Positions 1-5,898 of a stretch of DNA of 11,483 nucleotides are shown piece by piece. Numbering within the stretch: the stretch's first letter is position 1; each line of letters opens with the position of its first letter. Both the position numbers and the translations under genes were made by a program. The stretch comes from an uncultured Succinivibrio sp. (GTDB lineage Bacteria; Pseudomonadota; Gammaproteobacteria; Enterobacterales; Succinivibrionaceae), in contig CACYBT010000290.1 in NCBI GenBank assembly GCA_902772715.1, positions 1 to 11,483 on the forward strand, read 5' to 3'. The notes below the pieces were generated by a model. It did not search any database, was not told the DNA's origin, and saw only the letters and a list, made by a program, of their open reading frames with translations.

Positions 1-11
1 AGACTATGTAG

Positions 12-173
12 AAATCAATCAATATCCGAACACAGATTTTTAAAGAGCTGTTGGATTTCATAGAATCCAACTGTAGAAGAACCCCACCTAGTAAGATGGA
101 CCACAAGTCGCTTTTGGACTTGCCTACATTAGTGGCTCATATCCTTAAGATCAAAAATTGTTTTTCTTCTTAA
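12..173 (+). other. Open frame fragment, possible 3' end of an unrecognised gene
   Basis: An open frame of 53 codons follows a stop at 9-11 and ends at TAA 171-173. It has no obvious start codon or ribosome-binding site. The translation looks like ordinary soluble protein (KELLDFIES, then RRTPPSK, then LLDLPTLVAHILKIK) and could be the tail of a broken gene, but I do not recognise the family. Its stop falls exactly where the similarity of the minus-strand DUF4417 remnant to its family ends, so it may belong to a segment that was joined there. A frame this long can also occur by chance. Confidence 0.2.
50..71. repeat. Short perfect inverted repeat
   Basis: GTTGGATT at 50-57 is the reverse complement of AATCCAAC at 64-71, giving an 8-bp stem with a 6-nt loop. 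There is no T-tract on either side, so it is not a standard intrinsic terminator. It lies inside the 12-173 open frame. No function is assigned. Confidence 0.35.
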
Positions 174-593
174 CGTAATGGGCATGATTTTTTTGGAAAT
201 ACCGTTCTAAGGTTCTTAACCTATAAATGTTTCTTAGTTGTTTTACGAAAGTAAATGGCGGATTTGCTAATAAATCATCTATATTTTCAGCTAGTACGAC
301 GCAGGAAAATTTTCTAAATGGTTTTACAAATTTTTCAGGATCTATCAAAAGCTCTCTGTATTTCTCAGAATCTGCGTTTAAAAAAGAGCATAATCTCGAG
401 GAATGTTTTGTCTAGTGATTGCTATAGATGATCCATTAAGAAATGTGGATTTTGAATCAGCCCTGATTGGTAAATATGGTTCTGATTTAGGAATTTCAAA
501 AATCTCGGAAAAAAATGCAGTTACATTAAGTTCATCGTTACATCCTTCATCAATTTGATTCTTTCTCGGTAAATGCGTAATACGTATCCTCAA
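172..593 (-). pseudogene. Frameshifted, truncated DUF4417-family remnant
   Basis: Reading leftwards, one frame runs from TTG 593 to a stop at 380-378, and a second frame continues seamlessly from there to 151. One extra T in the six-T run (plus-strand A 380-385) would join them as ..YALF-LNADSEKYREL... The joined product has DUF4417 features in order. It contains IPK, then DPEKFVKPFRKFSCVV (matching the family's 'Pek-fdgvisPD' region), then KQLRNIYRLRTLERYFQKN, which aligns with IQQVNTYFNRAVGFYLQKN of the intact neighbour at 1728-2384. The conserved PD-S is degraded to AENI, and everything after YFQKN, including the IPN-RW segment, is missing. I infer a dead copy. A -1 programmed shift at the T-run is a less likely alternative. 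Confidence 0.5.
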
Positions 594-629
594 TCGTTAA
601 TTTCGTGGTAAATTAGTGACCAACATCAA

Positions 630-657
630 TTGACAATTTCCAAGAATACGCTAAACT
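630..657 (+). promoter_or_regulatory. Candidate promoter of small RNA element A
   Basis: A consensus -35 TTGACA at 630-635 is followed 16 bp later by TAAACT at 652-657, which matches 4/6 of the -10 consensus. It points rightwards, away from the DUF4417 remnant. The sequence around the -10 (646-659) matches 11 of 14 positions of the equivalent site in element B (2422-2435), which also has a -35-like TTGAAA one base off in spacing. That shared layout is the main support. Confidence 0.45.
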
Positions 658-691
658 TTCAATGCTACTTGATTACGTTTATTGCGTATTC
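644..691. repeat. Dyad overlapping the start of element A
   Basis: GAATACGC at 644-651 and GCGTATTC at 684-691 are perfect reverse complements separated by 32 nt. The left arm abuts the proposed -10 box and the right arm lies inside the predicted transcript. It corresponds to the dyad at 2422-2466 in element B. There the aligned arm positions differ as a pair, C649/G686 becoming T2425/A2458, so pairing is kept. It could be an operator for a dimeric protein or a sequence that pairs as RNA. Confidence 0.5.
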
Positions 692-745
692 ACAGGAAGG
701 CGTGTTAGTCATGCTCATGCACAATTAGTACGCCTTTATTTTGTT
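664..745 (+). ncRNA. Predicted small RNA A (about 80 nt), divergent from the DUF4417 remnant
   Basis: This is a predicted transcript from about 664 (6-8 nt after the proposed -10) to the T-tract at 737-745. It contains no credible reading frame. Its 5' part carries the core GATTACGTTTATTGCGTA at 671-688, which agrees at 14 of 18 positions with 2443-2460 of element B, and its 3' half is a terminator hairpin. The element sits just 5' of the decayed DUF4417 copy and is transcribed away from it, the same geometry as element B. The family is unknown to me. The alternative is that it is the end of a mobile cassette or a protein-binding site and not an RNA gene. Confidence 0.4.
697..745 (+). terminator. 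Intrinsic terminator of element A
   Basis: AAGGCGT at 697-703 pairs with ACGCCTT at 730-736. In plus-strand RNA the stem extends six more pairs (704-709 with 724-729), three of them G-U wobbles. The tail is TTATTTTGTT. The wobbles pair only in plus-strand RNA, since the other strand would have A-C mismatches, so the structure points to rightward transcription. In the leftward direction it lies after the 792-1349 gene but has no U-tract. Confidence 0.6.
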
Positions 746-791
746 AAATTAATTTTCGGAAACTCGAGTTATAAGTTATCAAAGACAGGTT

Positions 792-1349
792 CTAAGTTAT
801 TTCAACAATTTGTCTTTCGCATTCACCTCTTAGATTAAATTCATCCCATCCTTTTTTAAATTCATTTGGATCTGATAATTTAGATATAATGTTTTCCCCC
901 TTATAAGGAATTATCCTATCGGAATATACCCAGTTTTCTTTTTCAAACATAATTTCTTGTTTATTATCTAAATAGAAAATGATTGCTCTTGTTATCCAAG
1001 CATCAAAGTCAGTAATATTATTTTTGAATACTGTCTGATGTTCATTAACTATCTTTACTGATGTAATCCTGCGATTAACTGGATGATCTACCAATATAGT
1101 ATTTTCTAAAGAAGATTTTATTTCAGAAACTTCATTCAGCCTTAAAATACTAATTTGGTCCAGCATCGAATAATAATCTTTATCTTCAATCTTATTTGTT
1201 AATGCATATGTCTTATCACCGATATAAAGACCAATAATTTCATAAACAGAATTTGTGAACTGAATTGGATCGTGACGATAAGATTTAAATTCAAGACCAA
1301 TAAATTTCTTAAATAAATCTGGACTTAGGATTTCTGTCATTTTTTCCAT
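792..1349 (-). CDS. Hypothetical protein, possible immunity partner of the upstream toxin-like protein
   Basis: A 185-aa acidic soluble protein with no signal peptide or membrane segment. I do not know a named family for it. The C-terminal half (residues 95-178: ITSVKIVNEHQ, AWITRAIIFYL, EIMFEKENWVYSD, then a final CER) has the compact alternating-strand character of immunity or accessory proteins that I associate with toxin-domain genes in Firmicutes. The gene starts 1 nt after the stop of the 124-aa gene, and a Shine-Dalgarno AGGAAAG lies within that gene's last codons, so the two should be translationally coupled. A second ATG at codon 4 is also possible. The immunity role is inferred from position and general resemblance only. 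Confidence 0.75.
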   Translation of the reverse strand: MEKMTEILSPDLFKKFIGLEFKSYRHDPIQFTNSVYEIIGLYIGDKTYALTNKIEDKDYYSMLDQISILRLNEVSEIKSSLENTILVDHPVNRRITSVKIVNEHQTVFKNNITDFDAWITRAIIFYLDNKQEIMFEKENWVYSDRIIPYKGENIISKLSDPNEFKKGWDEFNLRGECERQIVEIT

Positions 1350-1350
1350 T

Positions 1351-1725
1351 TTAGTCTTTCCTTATAAAATGAATTTTTTGATACTTAAGACTGCCTGATT
1401 CTGAGCTATATCTGATATTTATTTCAACAGCAGGCGAGTTTTCTGTCGTTGTTATTGTTCTATAAGAGATAACTGTACCATCAGCCATTGTTGCTATAGA
1501 TGCCTTTCCATTGGATGATTCTGAAAAACTTCCTCCTTCAGATATTGTTGAAAAAAATTCAGTGGCACTCTTTTGTGGATTTGAAGAGGTTATGGTTCTA
1601 ATAAAGTTTTTATTTCCCCTTTCCCCAAAATAACCATTGTTAAATTTATAGCGAGAAGTTAATTTTGGAAGGTTATCGTTTACACTTTTATAAGCACCTG
1701 TTTCTGTTGTACTCCCTGTACCCAT
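1351..1725 (-). CDS. Small toxin-domain-like protein (unnamed C-terminal domain type)
   Basis: 124 aa, Gly/Ser/Thr-rich at the start (residues 1-12), followed by a compact domain: GYFG at 31-34, a conserved-looking Arg-Thr-Ile after it, an EFFSTISEGG segment at 56-65, MADGT at 80-84, SPAVEINI at 97-104 and QKIHF at 116-120. This order resembles a domain I have seen at the C-termini of polymorphic toxins and as stand-alone small proteins in Firmicutes. I cannot name a catalytic activity or assign active-site residues. It has no signal peptide. Its strong Shine-Dalgarno GGGAGG lies in the last codons of the DUF4417 gene, with 2 nt between stop and start, so it is coupled to that gene. The pair with the 185-aa gene downstream suggests toxin and immunity, which is an inference. 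Confidence 0.75.
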   Translation of the reverse strand: MGTGSTTETGAYKSVNDNLPKLTSRYKFNNGYFGERGNKNFIRTITSSNPQKSATEFFSTISEGGSFSESSNGKASIATMADGTVISYRTITTTENSPAVEINIRYSSESGSLKYQKIHFIRKD

Positions 1726-1727
1726 AC

Positions 1728-2384
1728 CTACCTCCCTGAGTGAGTCTGCTCAAACAGACTAGGGAAACGGTAAAATGGACATGAGCCTATAAATCTGTCA
1801 AAAACTTCTTTTGGCATATGACCATGTACAATAACTGCCGATGGTTTTATGAACTTAAGCATTGTTTCGAGGCCAAGTATAAAAAACGCTTTTTCTTTTT
1901 TTGAGTGAATACAGCCATGGGTACTGACTGATACAATTGAATGAAGAGGTACGCCTAGAAAACAGAAATCAAAACTATTCTCGTCACTCCATCTGATATT
2001 TGGTATAACCGGAATCCCATTTTTTTGAAGATAGAAACCAACAGCACGATTAAAGTATGTGTTTACCTGTTGTATGCATCTTGCTCTGCCACGCACCATC
2101 GAGCAGTCTGGGGTGATAACACCATCATACAGCTTTAATATATCAAGGTATCTAGTGGTGGAGGTTAGAACATTCAAGAAATATTTATCATGTTCGTAAA
2201 AGTGAACATAACCTCGTCTAACTCTAAGTCTTCGGTTCTTAGCCTTTGAAAAAGGGATCAGAGAAGTTGGAATCTGAGTGTTCTTTAAGTCCATTAAAGA
2301 AGGGATACCACAGTCTCCTACAAGTCTTGCCCCATCAACAAGGTATGGATACGAACCATCATCAAGAATTGTTTTTTTGTGCAT
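1728..2384 (-). CDS. DUF4417 domain-containing protein
   Basis: 218 aa, about full length for the family, whose biochemical role is unknown. Landmarks: CGIPSL at 25-30, VHFYEHD at 60-66, the DGVITPDCS block at 87-95, QQVNTYFNRAVGFYLQKNG at 105-123, IPNIRW at 127-132, FDFCFLGVP at 138-146, STHG at 154-157, and AVIVHG at 183-188 near the end. ATG is preceded by AGAGGA at a normal distance. It heads a three-gene operon with 2-nt and 1-nt gaps to the toxin-like and 185-aa genes. The family is common on phage-like and plasmid-like elements. A decayed relative lies at 172-593, and both copies have a related structured element directly upstream, on the divergent side. There are no membrane segments. 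Confidence 0.85.
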   Translation of the reverse strand: MHKKTILDDGSYPYLVDGARLVGDCGIPSLMDLKNTQIPTSLIPFSKAKNRRLRVRRGYVHFYEHDKYFLNVLTSTTRYLDILKLYDGVITPDCSMVRGRARCIQQVNTYFNRAVGFYLQKNGIPVIPNIRWSDENSFDFCFLGVPLHSIVSVSTHGCIHSKKEKAFFILGLETMLKFIKPSAVIVHGHMPKEVFDRFIGSCPFYRFPSLFEQTHSGR

Positions 2385-2404
2385 AAAAATCCTCTAATTT
2401 TTTT

Positions 2405-2433
2405 TTGAAAAATTAAGATTCATATGCTATGCT
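2405..2433 (+). promoter_or_regulatory. Candidate promoter of small RNA element B
   Basis: TTGAAA at 2405-2410 (5/6 of the -35 consensus) is followed after 17 bp by TATGCT at 2428-2433 (4/6 of the -10 consensus). It is preceded by TGC, which makes an extended -10. It faces rightwards, away from the DUF4417 gene that begins at 2384. The equivalent parts are present in element A at 630-657. Confidence 0.45.
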
Positions 2434-2466
2434 TTAAGAACAGATTAGGTATTTTGCATAGCATAT
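2422..2466. repeat. Perfect 11-bp dyad over the element B promoter
   Basis: ATATGCTATGC at 2422-2432 is the exact reverse complement of GCATAGCATAT at 2456-2466. The left arm covers the -10 of the proposed plus-strand promoter, so it may be an operator. The hexamer GCATAG or its complement occurs in all four arms of this dyad and the following hairpin (2427-2432, 2456-2461, 2481-2486, 2508-2513). Alternative pairings between the two structures are therefore possible. Read leftwards, it would also lie in the 5' leader of the DUF4417 operon. Confidence 0.6.
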
Positions 2467-2524
2467 ACCATTAAATGAACGCATAGACTGATTGTTGGCG
2501 CAATTGTCTATGCGTTTGTTTTAT
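2440..2524 (+). ncRNA. Predicted small RNA B (about 80 nt), divergent from the intact DUF4417 operon
   Basis: This is a predicted RNA from about 2440 to the T-tract near 2515-2524. It includes the core GATTAGGTATTTTGCATA at 2443-2460, shared 14/18 with element A, then about 17 nt of linker, then the terminator hairpin. There is no plausible reading frame. If the DUF4417 operon is transcribed from a start to the right of 2466, the two transcripts overlap head to head and could pair. I know of no RNA family matching this description. The promoter, core and terminator are visible, but the transcript itself is inferred. Confidence 0.45.
2478..2524 (+). terminator. Strong intrinsic terminator hairpin of element B
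   Basis: AACGCATAGAC at 2478-2488 pairs perfectly with GTCTATGCGTT at 2506-2516. A second inner stem, ATTG 2491-2494 with CAAT 2501-2504, closes a TTGGCG loop, and the tail is TTTGTTTT. The T-tract is on the right, so it terminates rightward transcription. It could also fold in the 3' region of the leftward regulator mRNA (gene ends at 2568), but there it lacks a U-tract. Confidence 0.7.
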
Positions 2525-2567
2525 CTGATGAAAAATTCACATTTCTTACTCCTATTTTATTGATTCA

Positions 2568-3632
2568 CTAGTTGATATCTTTAAATTCATATTGACACAT
2601 TTGGTTCTGAAAATCAGAATAATCGAGATATTTGTCTTTCTGCAGCCTTCCGATAACGATGAAGGCAGGAACATTATTTTTCTTTGCAAATTCCGAAATA
2701 TTTTTTAAATCAGTTGGCTCAGATTCAAAAATAAAGCTTTTATATTCAGCAGGATCAAGTAAATTATCTCTAGCCCATTTATCAGCTTTTTCTTCTTGAA
2801 CGTTATTTACTGAATCAAAATCCACAAACCTCTTTTTATAGTCCCCATTAACGATATGAGCTATCTCATGAAACAAAGTAAACCAAAATCTATCCGCATT
2901 TTTACCGCGAAGTGTTATACACAGAATGAGTTTATCTGATAAGGCTTTTATAAATCCCTGAACAGGAGCGCCCCTAAAGTTGCGTACTATTTTAAATACA
3001 ATACCGCATTCTTTAAATATCTGTTCGAGATTCTTTGAAATTGCATTAATGTCCAATGACATAATTGATTTAATTTTAGGGATTAACTGCTTTAGCTTAT
3101 TGATATTTAATGATGAATCACTGTTAAATTGTTCGGTCTCTTTTTCACATATTCTTTGCCAAGTAAAAAGAACATACGGATTTATATTAATATTTTCTGT
3201 AACTTGAGCGCGATAGGCTGCATTATAAGCAACCTGAGGAATAAGAGTTAGATTGCTGACCTGAAGAAATTCTCTATACTGAAGAACCTTTTCTATATCA
3301 CTACAATTATTATGAATCCAATTTTTTTCTAAAATATAAGGAGTGATAATTTTTAGTTCTTTAAGAATATCGATTTCTGATTTATTGATATCATTCTCTT
3401 CGGCTTTCTTTTGTTGTTCTATATCATACGCTGCCTGTTTATCCAACCAGAATTTAGCATCTTTAAATACATAGCCAAGTTTTCGAGCAAGTGATGCAGA
3501 AATATTTCTATCACCACCAATTACAAGACTTATTAGTTTCTCGGAAACTCCTATTCTTGAGGAAAGTTCTTTTTGAGACATGTCAGACTCTTCAAGTTTT
3601 TTTCTAAGATAGAAACCAGGGTGATCGCACAT
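2568..3632 (-). CDS. HTH (HigA-like XRE) and ImmA/IrrE metalloprotease regulator
   Basis: 354 aa. Residues about 5-65 form an XRE/HigA-type helix-turn-helix (PGFYLRKKLEE, MSQKELSSRIGVS, ISLVIGG, SLARKLG). A Lys/Glu-rich linker and helical middle follow. The C-terminal half is an ImmA/IrrE-type zinc peptidase with HEIAH at 255-259 and the downstream EEKADKWA at 280-287, which supplies the likely third ligand. Relatives act as repressors or antitoxins, some cutting a partner repressor under stress. I chose ATG 3632, which has AAGGA upstream. A longer frame starting at TTG 3701 would run through the -35 box. The gene is transcribed away from the BREX operon and, with no WYL or BrxR-type gene visible, might control it, though the 1-kb gap makes that uncertain. 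A solitary stress regulator is the alternative. Confidence 0.85.
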   Translation of the reverse strand: MCDHPGFYLRKKLEESDMSQKELSSRIGVSEKLISLVIGGDRNISASLARKLGYVFKDAKFWLDKQAAYDIEQQKKAEENDINKSEIDILKELKIITPYILEKNWIHNNCSDIEKVLQYREFLQVSNLTLIPQVAYNAAYRAQVTENININPYVLFTWQRICEKETEQFNSDSSLNINKLKQLIPKIKSIMSLDINAISKNLEQIFKECGIVFKIVRNFRGAPVQGFIKALSDKLILCITLRGKNADRFWFTLFHEIAHIVNGDYKKRFVDFDSVNNVQEEKADKWARDNLLDPAEYKSFIFESEPTDLKNISEFAKKNNVPAFIVIGRLQKDKYLDYSDFQNQMCQYEFKDIN

Positions 3633-3669
3633 ACCAAAATTTCCTTGTATACTTAATTTAACAATAATA

Positions 3670-3698
3670 AAAATAGAACATAATTTAGATATTGTCAA
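3670..3698 (-). promoter_or_regulatory. Promoter of the HTH-ImmA gene
   Basis: On the minus strand, consensus TTGACA (3698-3693) and TATTTT (3675-3670, 4/6 of the -10) are exactly 17 bp apart. Transcription would start near 3663, about 30 nt before the chosen ATG at 3632. That spacing supports the shorter start. Confidence 0.6.
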
Positions 3699-3704
3699 CA
3701 ATAT
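3689..3704. promoter_or_regulatory. Likely operator overlapping the -35 box
   Basis: ATATTGT at 3689-3695 and ACAATAT at 3698-3704 form a perfect 7-bp dyad with a 2-bp centre that contains the whole TTGACA -35 box. A dimeric helix-turn-helix protein bound here would block the promoter, so autorepression by the adjacent HTH-ImmA protein is the natural reading. I found no second copy of this dyad upstream of brxA. Confidence 0.55.
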
Positions 3705-4634
3705 TTATTTCCAATTTTGTAGATTTAAATATTTTAATAACTCTACAAAAAGGTAAATAAATATATATTTAGTAATCTCAACTCTACGTTAGATGCTATT
3801 TTCCAACATTGACTAATTGCTCTCCTGTAAGTAGTTTCTCCAAAATGTATCATTATTTTTTTTGAAGACTTAGAAAATTTTTTGATTTATTGTTTTTCCA
3901 TCTATATCCCATTTCAAAATATACCTTTTCTATATAATTTAAAAAAAATACATAATCTTATCTTTTGGGATAGTTTATGAACAGTTTTCAGCGGGGATTA
4001 TAATCAGAGTCTCAATTTTAATTCAGAATAGCATTCGTCAACTTGATACTATGACTTTAGTTAAAATATTTGAAGAATAATCAGGGACGATCTAAAGAAC
4101 AATCAGCGTTAAAAGAAATGAGTTTACGTTAGAGATGCCTCCCATATCTATGTTCATTTAATGGGTAGATTAGCAAGAAACCAAAGTGATCTTAAGTTAT
4201 TGTAAAATAAGTGACTGATAAAAGGATGCAATATTCATTTCTTTTAGCAACATTTTAAATTTTCCTATGATGACAGCAATCTAACTGCTAAATTGACGTT
4301 GCAGATTATTGGAGTTTTTGGTGCATTTGATCCCCCATGATTAGAAACAGAGTGTTATAAGGAATTGCTATAGCAAAATATGAAGAACCTACAAAAATGG
4401 CTGATAAGTTGTTATGACTTAAGAGATAATAAAGTTTGCTATGAACGCCATGCCATTGGTGTTCGTATGAACAAAATGGCCAAGGATTTGTGAGTTTTCA
4501 GAATGTCTGTTTATAGATAACTTAGATAAATAGAAAATAAAGAATAAGTCTTTATTATTCAGGTAGTTATAACCTTTTGTTTAATTACTATCAAAATCTG
4601 GAATGATAATGTTCTATAGATAATAAATTAAGTC
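3705..4634. other. AT-rich gap without a convincing gene
   Basis: All frames are broken by frequent stops. Short protein-like stretches appear on the plus strand, such as 26 codons just before TAA 4078-4080 (ending LVKIFEE) and 37 codons from ATG 4380 containing LQKWLISCYDLRDN, which faintly recall transposase text but cannot be assigned. I see no terminal repeats, tRNA or CRISPR array. The last 60 bp hold A/T-rich -10-like hexamers (GATAAT at 4605 and 4619) and must contain the BREX promoter, but no good -35 is correctly spaced. The region looks like decayed coding DNA plus the BREX control region. Confidence 0.5.
4536..4556. repeat. A/T hairpin upstream of the BREX operon
   Basis: AATAAAGA at 4536-4543 is the reverse complement of TCTTTATT at 4549-4556, with a 5-nt loop. 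It lies about 80 bp before brxA. It is weak as an RNA structure and has no real T-tract. It could be an operator or chance in AT-rich DNA. Confidence 0.25.
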
Positions 4635-5258
4635 ATGATTTTATTTAACGAAAAATTCAAGTTTTCTATGATAGATAATCTGATGTTTTCATTAACTTCA
4701 GAGATACTCTCTCTTTATGATGAAAAAAAAGACTGGTTATCTGTCAGAAAAATTGCAATTGAAAAAAATTTAGCACGGAAAAATGCCCTATCTTCAAGAA
4801 TACGATATGTAAATGAAGTGCTTAGCAGAGTCAGATATTTATCTGAGGCTGAAATATCTTTTTATTTAAATCAGGCAAATGATAATGAGCAACGCTTGTT
4901 ATTATGGATTGCGCTATGCAGATCTAATAGATTAGTAAGAGAGTTTGCAACTAAATTACTTAGAGAGAATTTTTTAAATTTTAAAACAGAAGTTAATGTT
5001 GAGGATTTTGATGCCTTTTACTTTGATTTAAGTTCATCTAATAGTGAATTAGATAATGTTTCTGTGAAGATGAAAAATACAATAAGAGGAAGAATAATAA
5101 ATTCAGCAAAAGAAGCGGGGTTATTAACCAAGGATAACTATATTCAACCGGTATTTATATCTAATACTTTATGTAAATGCGTTGCCAAGAATTCTGCCAA
5201 CGATTTATCTTTTTTACCAATTTATGATGCAGACATTAAGAGATTATTGCAATTATGA
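4635..5258 (+). CDS. brxA: BREX protein BrxA (DUF1819)
   Basis: 207 aa, normal for the family. BrxA is a small helical DNA-binding protein encoded first in type 1 BREX phage-defence operons. Recognisable pieces are the KDWLSVRKIAIEKNLA segment at 32-47, the LSRVRYLSEAE block at 63-73, WIALCR at 91-96, REFATKLLRENFL at 102-114, VEDFDAF at 122-128, and AGLLTKDNYIQP at 161-172. ATG 4635 has no clear Shine-Dalgarno. ATG 4668 (codon 12) would lose part of the first helix and also lacks one, so I keep the longer form. It is followed by brxB with an ATGA overlap. Confidence 0.9.
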   Translation: MILFNEKFKFSMIDNLMFSLTSEILSLYDEKKDWLSVRKIAIEKNLARKNALSSRIRYVNEVLSRVRYLSEAEISFYLNQANDNEQRLLLWIALCRSNRLVREFATKLLRENFLNFKTEVNVEDFDAFYFDLSSSNSELDNVSVKMKNTIRGRIINSAKEAGLLTKDNYIQPVFISNTLCKCVAKNSANDLSFLPIYDADIKRLLQL

Positions 5259-5869
5259 TATTAAATGAAAAATCTCCTTCTTATGACGATATATTCAATC
5301 ATCTTGTCAAAGTGGTTTCCTCAGACAGATTTTTGAAAAAACAAGGTTTAGGCAAAGAAGTGCCTTTTTTTATCTTCCCCTTTTCTCCTAAGTATGCTTT
5401 AAGAATTGAAGATGACGTTATAAACGTAATCAAAAAACTTAAGGTTGAAAAAGGAATAGAAATACTTCATTTAAATCTCTACAAGATATGTGTTGAGATT
5501 TTAAAAGAAAGAGAAGTTTTTGATGCAATTATGGAGGATGAATCTTCCTACGAAAAAGATGATCTTCTGGATATGCTTCAAAGTCTACTAGATCCGGAAA
5601 CCAACCTTATTCCAAAGATAAAAGAATTTATTGCGGATAAACACTTTGATGTAGTTTTTATAACTGGTGTTGGTGAAATTTATCCATACATTCGCTCTCA
5701 TACGGTTTTAAATAATCTTCAGAGCACTATTGAAGAACAGCCAACAGTGATGTTCTTCCCAGGAAGTTACAAACACTCGGATACCAAAGGAGCCTCGCTA
5801 GACCTATTTAATAATATGCCTGGCGACAGATATTACAGAGCATTTAACTTACTTGATTACCAGATTTAA
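5255..5869 (+). CDS. brxB: BREX protein BrxB (DUF1788)
   Basis: 204 aa, normal length. BrxB is a core BREX component of uncertain biochemistry. Family features are VPFFIFPFSPKYA at 36-48 near the N-terminus, DVVFITGVGEIYPYIRSH at 132-149, VMFFPGSY at 165-172, and RYYRAFNLL at 192-200 near the end. The start codon overlaps the brxA stop (ATGA at 5255-5258), implying translational coupling. The brxC start follows the stop by 29 nt. Confidence 0.93.
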   Translation: MILNEKSPSYDDIFNHLVKVVSSDRFLKKQGLGKEVPFFIFPFSPKYALRIEDDVINVIKKLKVEKGIEILHLNLYKICVEILKEREVFDAIMEDESSYEKDDLLDMLQSLLDPETNLIPKIKEFIADKHFDVVFITGVGEIYPYIRSHTVLNNLQSTIEEQPTVMFFPGSYKHSDTKGASLDLFNNMPGDRYYRAFNLLDYQI

Positions 5870-5898
5870 CAAATCATACATTTAAAAATGAGGTTTAT

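Noticed and set aside
227..415. Plus-strand frame of 62 codons
   Set aside because: It is antisense to the DUF4417 remnant, which has family-like text. This frame has no ribosome-binding site and no recognisable sequence.
2478..2516. Integron attC site
   Set aside because: The AAC...GTT ends of the hairpin are suggestive, but the flanking core bases do not fit RYYYAAC/GTTRRRY, no integrase is seen, and the T-tract fits a terminator better.
2980..3207. Plus-strand frame inside the HTH-ImmA gene
   Set aside because: It is the complement of a clearly coding region and has no independent support.
3633..3701. N-terminal extension of the HTH-ImmA protein
   Set aside because: It would start at TTG overlapping the -35 box, and it adds a hydrophobic stretch in front of a DNA-binding domain, which makes little sense.
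4290..4500. Transposase relic
   Set aside because: A YDLRDN-containing stretch looks faintly transposase-like, but it is too short and interrupted to name, and no terminal inverted repeats are visible.
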